This document shows positions 58,364 through 64,000 of a stretch of 64,000 bases of DNA, one piece after another. This DNA comes from Rosellinia necatrix. Taxonomy: Eukaryota; Ascomycota; Sordariomycetes; Xylariales; Xylariaceae. Location of the stretch: NCBI GenBank assembly GCA_021209875.1, contig JAGYVD010000001.1, positions 4,216,001 through 4,280,000 on the forward strand, in the 5' to 3' direction. The notes below the pieces were generated by a model. The model was not told the DNA's origin, did not search any database, and worked only from the letters and a program-made list of their open reading frames with translations. A program made the position numbers and the translations under genes. Every line of letters begins with the position of its first letter. The stretch's first letter is position 1.

Positions 58364-61300
58364 GAAGAGCAGGTGCTTCAATATGAAGCCCGGGAGACTA
58401 ACATCTGTTGTATAGCGAGGAGTTTGTGGACGTTAATTCTGCATAGGCAATACGGTCATTAATTTTCTTTTTACATCATGTTTTGGGTCTGATCACGGGC
58501 GATGCGTCGGATTAGGGAGATGTCTCTATTTTTATGATATCCATAGCTCATTATCATCCCCAGGCGAGTTTTGGTGCGCATTTACGAAACTGGCGGCAGC
58601 ACCATTGTACAATCTCACATCTAGATAGGACACAACAGCATATAGTTAAACTTGAAACCAGAAATAAACATACCAGGTTATCGAACAGCGAATGAAACGA
58701 TAATACTACACGGCACTCGCTACCTGCCTCCTTCGACCATCCTGTTCAATCTGACCGTTTAGGATATCGGCTCTTGTTTATTTATGTATTCTCTATCCTA
58801 TTGCATTGAATATATTACGCTCATACCCAACTCGTAAGAGCTAGGATATAACCTTTGAGGAGCATAACAGGGCGTTGAGGACTCCTCGCTGGTGATAGTG
58901 CCACGCTGTGGGTATGTGCCCCATTAAGGGTATAGCCCGTACTGGGTCTATAGTTAATGGAGGAGCAGGGGGGGGCGGCAATGCAACTTACCTGTTCCAC
59001 GTTTAACTTGACATAGGTATCCAACTATCTATCTATCTTCCCTTCCCCTACTTCGCTTTTGATTAGCTGTTCGATGTTAATGGATGCAAGTATCTGGGCC
59101 TAGCATGTATGATTATATGCCAAGCAGCAGGCTGTATGCCTGATAATAGAGCAGAAGGCCTGATAAGCCCCTAGATGAAGTCGGTTGGGATGTGCTTTTT
59201 AGTGTTAAATTGTAGCATTTCGCAGTAGTTATCCTGTTTGTGCTTGTTCGTATAAAGAGCACGCGGCTACGCCTGTCGGATAGTTGATATCACGATCTAC
59301 ATACCAATCTACGTATTGTCTACATATTGTCTACATATTGTCTGCGTATAAGCCTGCCTAAGCGGTGAGCCAAATGGGTTTATCTTTGTGTAGGTTAGAC
59401 ACAGCGCGGGGGAGAGATGGTGGCGATGTCCGGCTCCGAACCAACCCCCAAGACCTTGTATTTGTCTACATCTGGACAGTTCTGGGCATGCTCCATGGCG
59501 TCCCATGCGGATCGGTGTTTTACTTTGTAATTTTAGCGGTTTAATAGTAGTTGCTCGGTTGGCCAACGTGGGTTAAAGAGGGCAGAAAGAGGGGTGGATC
59601 GGAGGGGAGGAGGGGGGATGGATGTGTCGTTGATCATGTTTTGTATGTTAGATGATCAGATGACTTGCACATATGGCCTCTTGCTACCTGGCTTGCAGGC
59701 AACAAGGAGAGTTGGAATTTCAGCCGACATGGCAGTCAGTAATTGAACGGATATTGCTTACCTACTTGCTATAGGCATGCTATTGCTTGTTAGATTGTTA
59801 ACTCTTATTCTTCAGGCAGTTCGCATATGTACCTAGGTATCTCACGACTTATTGGGGCGTATTAACTACTTCATGTTCTCAGTTCAGTTTCCAGAAGGTT
59901 AGGAATACGCTAGTCTGAAAGGGGATTTTACACCCTCCCCACAGTCACTGTAAATAACTACCTAATCCTTCTACATCGACGGGCACTGATTATTTTTAAT
60001 CAAACCTCTGATAACGAGGAAATTGGTTGGTACCTAGATTTTAGGGGGCCAGTGGAAAATGGGTTTCAGGCACTCCCTAGATTAGTGTAGGTAGTCCCTG
60101 ATATCAGAGTATAATTCGAAAACCGGGACGATATTTTTGAGGTGGGAGTTGGCCTTTCGGTGGTAACTGTTCAAAGTGGGTCTGAGGGTCGCGGTTTGTT
60201 GGGACAGGGAAGGTACGTACTCCCTCTGCTGTATGTGTGTGTGACAGTGAAGCAGTAGAGGCCAAGTACCAGGGGGGAAAGCACAGAATCCTCGCCTTTG
60301 CGCACAGATTGCGCAGATCGGGTCTCACTGACTTGAGCTTCCACCCAGCCATAAAGAATTCGGTAGTTGGGCTACTCCTCCCAAAGCCACCTGACAGGCT
60401 GCCATCCTATAACTAACTAACTACACGTACATGCCCATTTATGGATATAACAACTTCAATGAGATGCCAAGCTATTCCGAGATAATGACGTAACAGCAAG
60501 GTACGACGGACTGAAGCCAATATTTCCCAAAGTCCAGAGATACCAACTTTTGAACAAAGAATAAAGTTCATGCAAGGAGACATGCGCATACTGTTGAATT
60601 GAGAAATAACCTGATCGTGCCACGGGACATAAGCTGGATGCAGGAAACAGAGATGGATTCATCACCAACAAGCCAGTCGGGCTGTGTTCATCTGACCATA
60701 AAGCCTGGTGTGGGCTGATTGGTTTTCGACAATTGGTACGGCCAGCGCCGGAGTAGGCAAGAAAAAGGCGGAAAGGCGAAGGAATTTCAAGGAAGGATTG
60801 AGGGCTTGTTCCTAGGGCTAGAGCCAACTGAAGACAAGGTGGTGCAGAGTGGTGCAGAGTGGTGCAGAATGGTGGTCTCGAACAGAGTAGAAAAGCGAAG
60901 GCTGTTGTGTATAGCGAGTTTATGGTACGGCTTTTCGTCAAGACGTTGCCGCAAAGTCCAAAAGAGGAAATACCCCTGCCTTTTCCGTGCTTATGATTGG
61001 TGAGAGCCCCTGTCAGCGCTACCGCCACTTTGGGTCCCTTCCCCCAACAATTCAACAAATTTCAGATCTGCAACAGAGTGAGGAAGGGATAGATCCAGAA
61101 CAGTGTCCGAGTTTTAGACAGTGCGGATAGATGAGACAGGTATCTATGCTGGAATAAAGAATCTCCTTGCAACGGAATGACACACACACAGAGACTATGA
61201 AGGTACGAGAATAGACAGTGTGCTAAACTGTAGCAGGGACTCCCCCCACATTCACCATCTCTCCCATGCGACGTACCATGAGCGTTGGGATTACAGTAAC

Positions 61301-62145
61301 TTACCTAGTGGTTGTTTTCGGTATCAAGAAAACAGCAGACAGGTGATAAACCTCGGTTCCATCTGATTCACAAACGGCCAACTGACTCTAATTGACGACT
61401 ACTGACACTTGTTGGCTCTAGGCAGATACATAGATACATAGATACATTAAATTTTTATGTCGCAGACCAATATATATCCGCGTAGTGACGCCTCTAGTCC
61501 CACATCATCAACAGTTCACCCTTCTTCCAGGTACAACTTTGACATACATACCTGACTAATACAACCAAATTCGAGCCGTGGAGGTTGCCGTGGAGGTTGC
61601 GACGACCGACAGCCCAGTTTAGCGCTGAACTTTCCACGTATCCTCGCCCCAGACCGCGATCTGCCGGTCCAGAGTGTAAGTAGTTACCTACTCTGGGCAA
61701 CTAGTCAACTGCCCTGCAGGTCCTGGTTGTTACTGCTGTCCCATGCCGTTCCATCCTGCCCTGTCCTGTCCTGTCCTGCCCCCGTCCTGCCCCGTCGGCC
61801 TGCGCGGTGGTTCCTGGTCCCGCTAACCGAATTCCTCGTCCTTAACCTCCGTCCGGCATCTCACATCCAGCACTCAGCATCTAGCATCCCCATCTTTTTC
61901 TCACCTCTTCCTAGTGTACAGTATACACAGTATCCGCAGTTCCACCCTTTCTCGATCTCATCAGATACATAACATCCCCAACCCGCCACCGCTTCCCTCT
62001 TCCTCTCCTCTCCTCCCTCCCGAGCACCCTCCATCGTCTGCCTGCCATCGTCCTCCTCGAGTCGACTGACACCAACGCCGCTAGAGCACCAGCGAGCGAG
62101 CGTCTACCGCTGCCATCGACGACGACCTTCACGCGGTCGCCAACC
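58364..62145. other. Gene-poor region, 3.8 kb, upstream of the desaturase
   Basis: No supported gene. It contains 11-bp tandem units (TCTACATATTG) at 59308-59340, three 10-bp units (GGTGCAGAGT) at 60841-60870, a TAGATACA run near 61427-61446 and CCTGT pentamers at about 61758-61778. The CT-rich DNA from 61727 to 62145 is probably the promoter and leader of the desaturase gene. A 200-codon minus frame at 60456-61058 starts at a non-ATG codon and has no domain. Confidence 0.5.
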
Positions 62146-64000
62146 ATGGCATCTTCCGGCGCACCCCAGGCCGGCCCTGCCGTCGCCGATGCCTTCACCG
62201 ACGGCACCAAGGATTACAAACCCCTGAGATCCACCAAGTATGATCTCAAGAAGCCTCACATCACCGAATATCCCATAACGTGGGGGAACTGGTACCAGCA
62301 CGTCAATTGGTTGAATACCTATTTTATCATCTTCATTCCTCTTATGGGATGCGTCGGTGCCTACTTCACCCCGCTCACCCTGAAGACGGCCGCATTCGCT
62401 GTCTTTTACTACTTCAATTCCGGCCTGGGCATCACTGCTGGATACCATCGTCTTTGGGCACATACCTCGTATAAAGCGACGCTGCCTCTGAAGATCTACC
62501 TCGCCGCTATGGGCGCTGCCAGCGTTGAAGGTTCCGCCAGATGGTGGTCCCGAGACCACCGAGCTCACCACAGATATACTGAGTAAGTTTCTTGCGCCCG
62601 GCGTCGTCCCAATCCTACGGCAGCTAGCATAGACCCTTAGGCCATATGAGGCCTTGGGAGAAACCGGGTAGTGGCCAAGGCATTAGTTTTTAGCCGACAG
62701 ACGTGGAGAGCGGGCTATGGCTCGTTCTCTGGTTTAAGGCACTTGGGTCCAGAGGAGAGCTGCTAGCTGTATAGGGCTCTGCACTAATACTAGCAAATTT
62801 GAGCCGTAACTAACATGCCGTATAGCACCGAGAAGGACCCCTATAGCGTCCGCAAGGGATTTATCTATTCTCATATCGGTTGGATGGTCATGAAGCAAAA
62901 CCCCAAGCGCATTGGAAGGACGGATATTTCAGACCTTAATGATGACCCCATTGTTGTCTGGCAACACAAGAACTGTAAGCTCAACCCAACCACCATGGTA
63001 GTGCAATTACTGACAGCTTTATAGATATCAAGTGTGTTTTGACAATGTCCCTTATTCTCCCTACCCTTGTCTGCGGCCTTGGCTGGGGTGACTGGATGGG
63101 TGGTTTTATCTACTCCGGAATCCTGAGAATTTTCTGTAAGCAGTATTCGGGAACAAAAGCCCTCATTTGACGGTGGCCAATTTACTAATTCGAATTCCCA
63201 GTTGTCCAACAAGCTACCTTCTGTGTCAACTCCCTGGCCCATTGGCTCGGAGACCAACCCTTTGACGACCGCAACTCCCCGCGAGACCACGTGCTTACCG
63301 CTTTGGTTACGCTTGGCGAGGGATACCACAACGTAAGACCGCAGCCTTGCCCTAGCAACTGGCGATTACATATTACCGTTGTTAACAAAGCTAACTCGCC
63401 CTCAGTTCCACCATGAGTTCCCGTCTGATTATCGAAATGCGATCGAGTGGTGGCAATATGACCCAACGAAATGGTTCATCTGGACATGCAAGAAGCTCGG
63501 CCTCGCCTACGACCTAAAGCAGTTCCGTCAGAATGAGATTGAAAAGGGCCGCATTCAGCAGTTGCAGAAGAAGCTCGATCAGAAGCGCGCCACTCTAGAC
63601 TGGGGTACACCTCTGGAGCAGCTCCCTGTCATCAGCTGGGATGATTTTGTGGCCGAGTCAAAGAATGGCAAGGCACTCGTTTCCATTGCCGGTGTTATCC
63701 ACGACGTAACCGATTTCATCAAGGACCACCCAGGTGGTAAGGCACTCATATCGTCTGCCATCGGCAAGGACGCCACAGCCATCTTCAACGGTGGTGTTTA
63801 CCTTCATTCCAACGCCGCCCACAACTTGCTTTCTACTATGCGAGTAGGTGTGCTCCGTGGTGGCTGTGAGGTAGAGATCTGGAAACGCGCCCAGGCTGAA
63901 AACAAAGACGTTTCCATGTTGTTTGATTCATCCGGCAAGCGCATTGTTCGTGCTGGAGACCAAGTCACCAAGGTTGCGCAGCCCGCCGCCAGCGCTGATG
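62146..64000 (+). CDS. OLE1: Delta-9 fatty acid desaturase with cytochrome b5 domain (partial)
   Basis: Five exons are visible: 62146-62582, 62826-62974, 63025-63135, 63202-63332 and 63406 to the edge. They give about 474 residues, lacking only the last few. Membrane segments occur near residues 55-75 and 85-100, with more in exons 3-4. The three His boxes are HRLWAH (101-106), HRAHH (138-142) and HNFHH (275-279), which bind the di-iron centre. The C-terminal cytochrome b5 domain has the heme ligand loop HPGG (from residue 384) and HSNAAH. The enzyme inserts the first double bond into palmitoyl- and stearoyl-CoA in the endoplasmic reticulum, with the fused b5 domain passing electrons. Splice sites are GTAAGT, GTAAGC, GTAAGC and GTAAGA donors with TAG or CAG acceptors. 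Confidence 0.96.

Noticed and set aside
60456..61058. 200-codon minus-strand open frame
   Set aside because: It starts at a non-ATG codon and contains no recognisable domain or signal; probably chance.
1..64000. Intact transposons, CRISPR arrays, rRNA genes
   Set aside because: No transposase or reverse transcriptase frame, no spacer array, and no rRNA-like sequence was seen on either strand.

Overview
The window is nuclear DNA of a filamentous ascomycete (Pezizomycotina, most likely a Sordariomycete). Genes are split by short GT-AG introns, mostly 44-120 bp. The proteins are characteristic fungal types: a DUF3425 bZIP-like factor, a PLAC8 cysteine-rich protein, Rrn5, Rsc8, Arh1, Pim1/Lon, an Ole1 desaturase fused to cytochrome b5, and a DUF1275 membrane protein. 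Intergenic DNA is rich in microsatellites and in short TAGG/CCTA tetranucleotide tracts. The species cannot be read from the sequence.

Layout, left to right. 0-10 kb: an orphan low-complexity protein, a small secreted beta-trefoil protein, a PLAC8 protein with an apparent 3' frameshift, and an alcohol-acetyltransferase-like enzyme whose short first exon I reconstructed. 10-20 kb: two gene-poor stretches flank an isocitrate-lyase/PEP-mutase superfamily enzyme (minus), followed by a DUF1275 transporter-like protein. 20-32 kb: a compact housekeeping block with a multi-span membrane protein (minus), Arh1 (plus) convergent with ETF-alpha (minus), Rsc8 (plus) convergent with Rrn5 (minus). 32-40 kb: a bZIP/DUF3425 regulator divergent from an aldo/keto reductase, then the mitochondrial helicase Irc3 and an orphan protein with a His/Cys-rich C-terminal part. 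40.4-46.2 kb: an island without an intact gene that carries decayed remnants of a subtilisin-like peptidase, a possible NACHT-type segment and a dynamin-like GTPase. 46.2-49.6 kb: mitochondrial Lon. 49.6-55.5 kb: gene-poor, repeat-bearing DNA. 55.5-58.4 kb: a kinase-like protein with altered HRD and DFG motifs. 58.4-62.1 kb: gene-poor. 62.1 kb to the right edge: the delta-9 desaturase, cut off a few codons before its end.

Four genes are mitochondrial (ARH1, ETF-alpha, IRC3, PIM1). ARH1 and ETF-alpha are both FAD electron carriers and their stop codons are only about 56 bp apart tail to tail. The rest is an ordinary mix of housekeeping and accessory genes, and no biosynthetic cluster, intact transposon, CRISPR or confident tRNA/rRNA gene was found. 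I do not see a clear undescribed system. The best leads are the relic island, the divergent bZIP/reductase pair, the degenerate kinase and the His/Cys-rich orphan. Exon boundaries were worked out by hand from reading frame, splice signals and family conservation, without transcript evidence.
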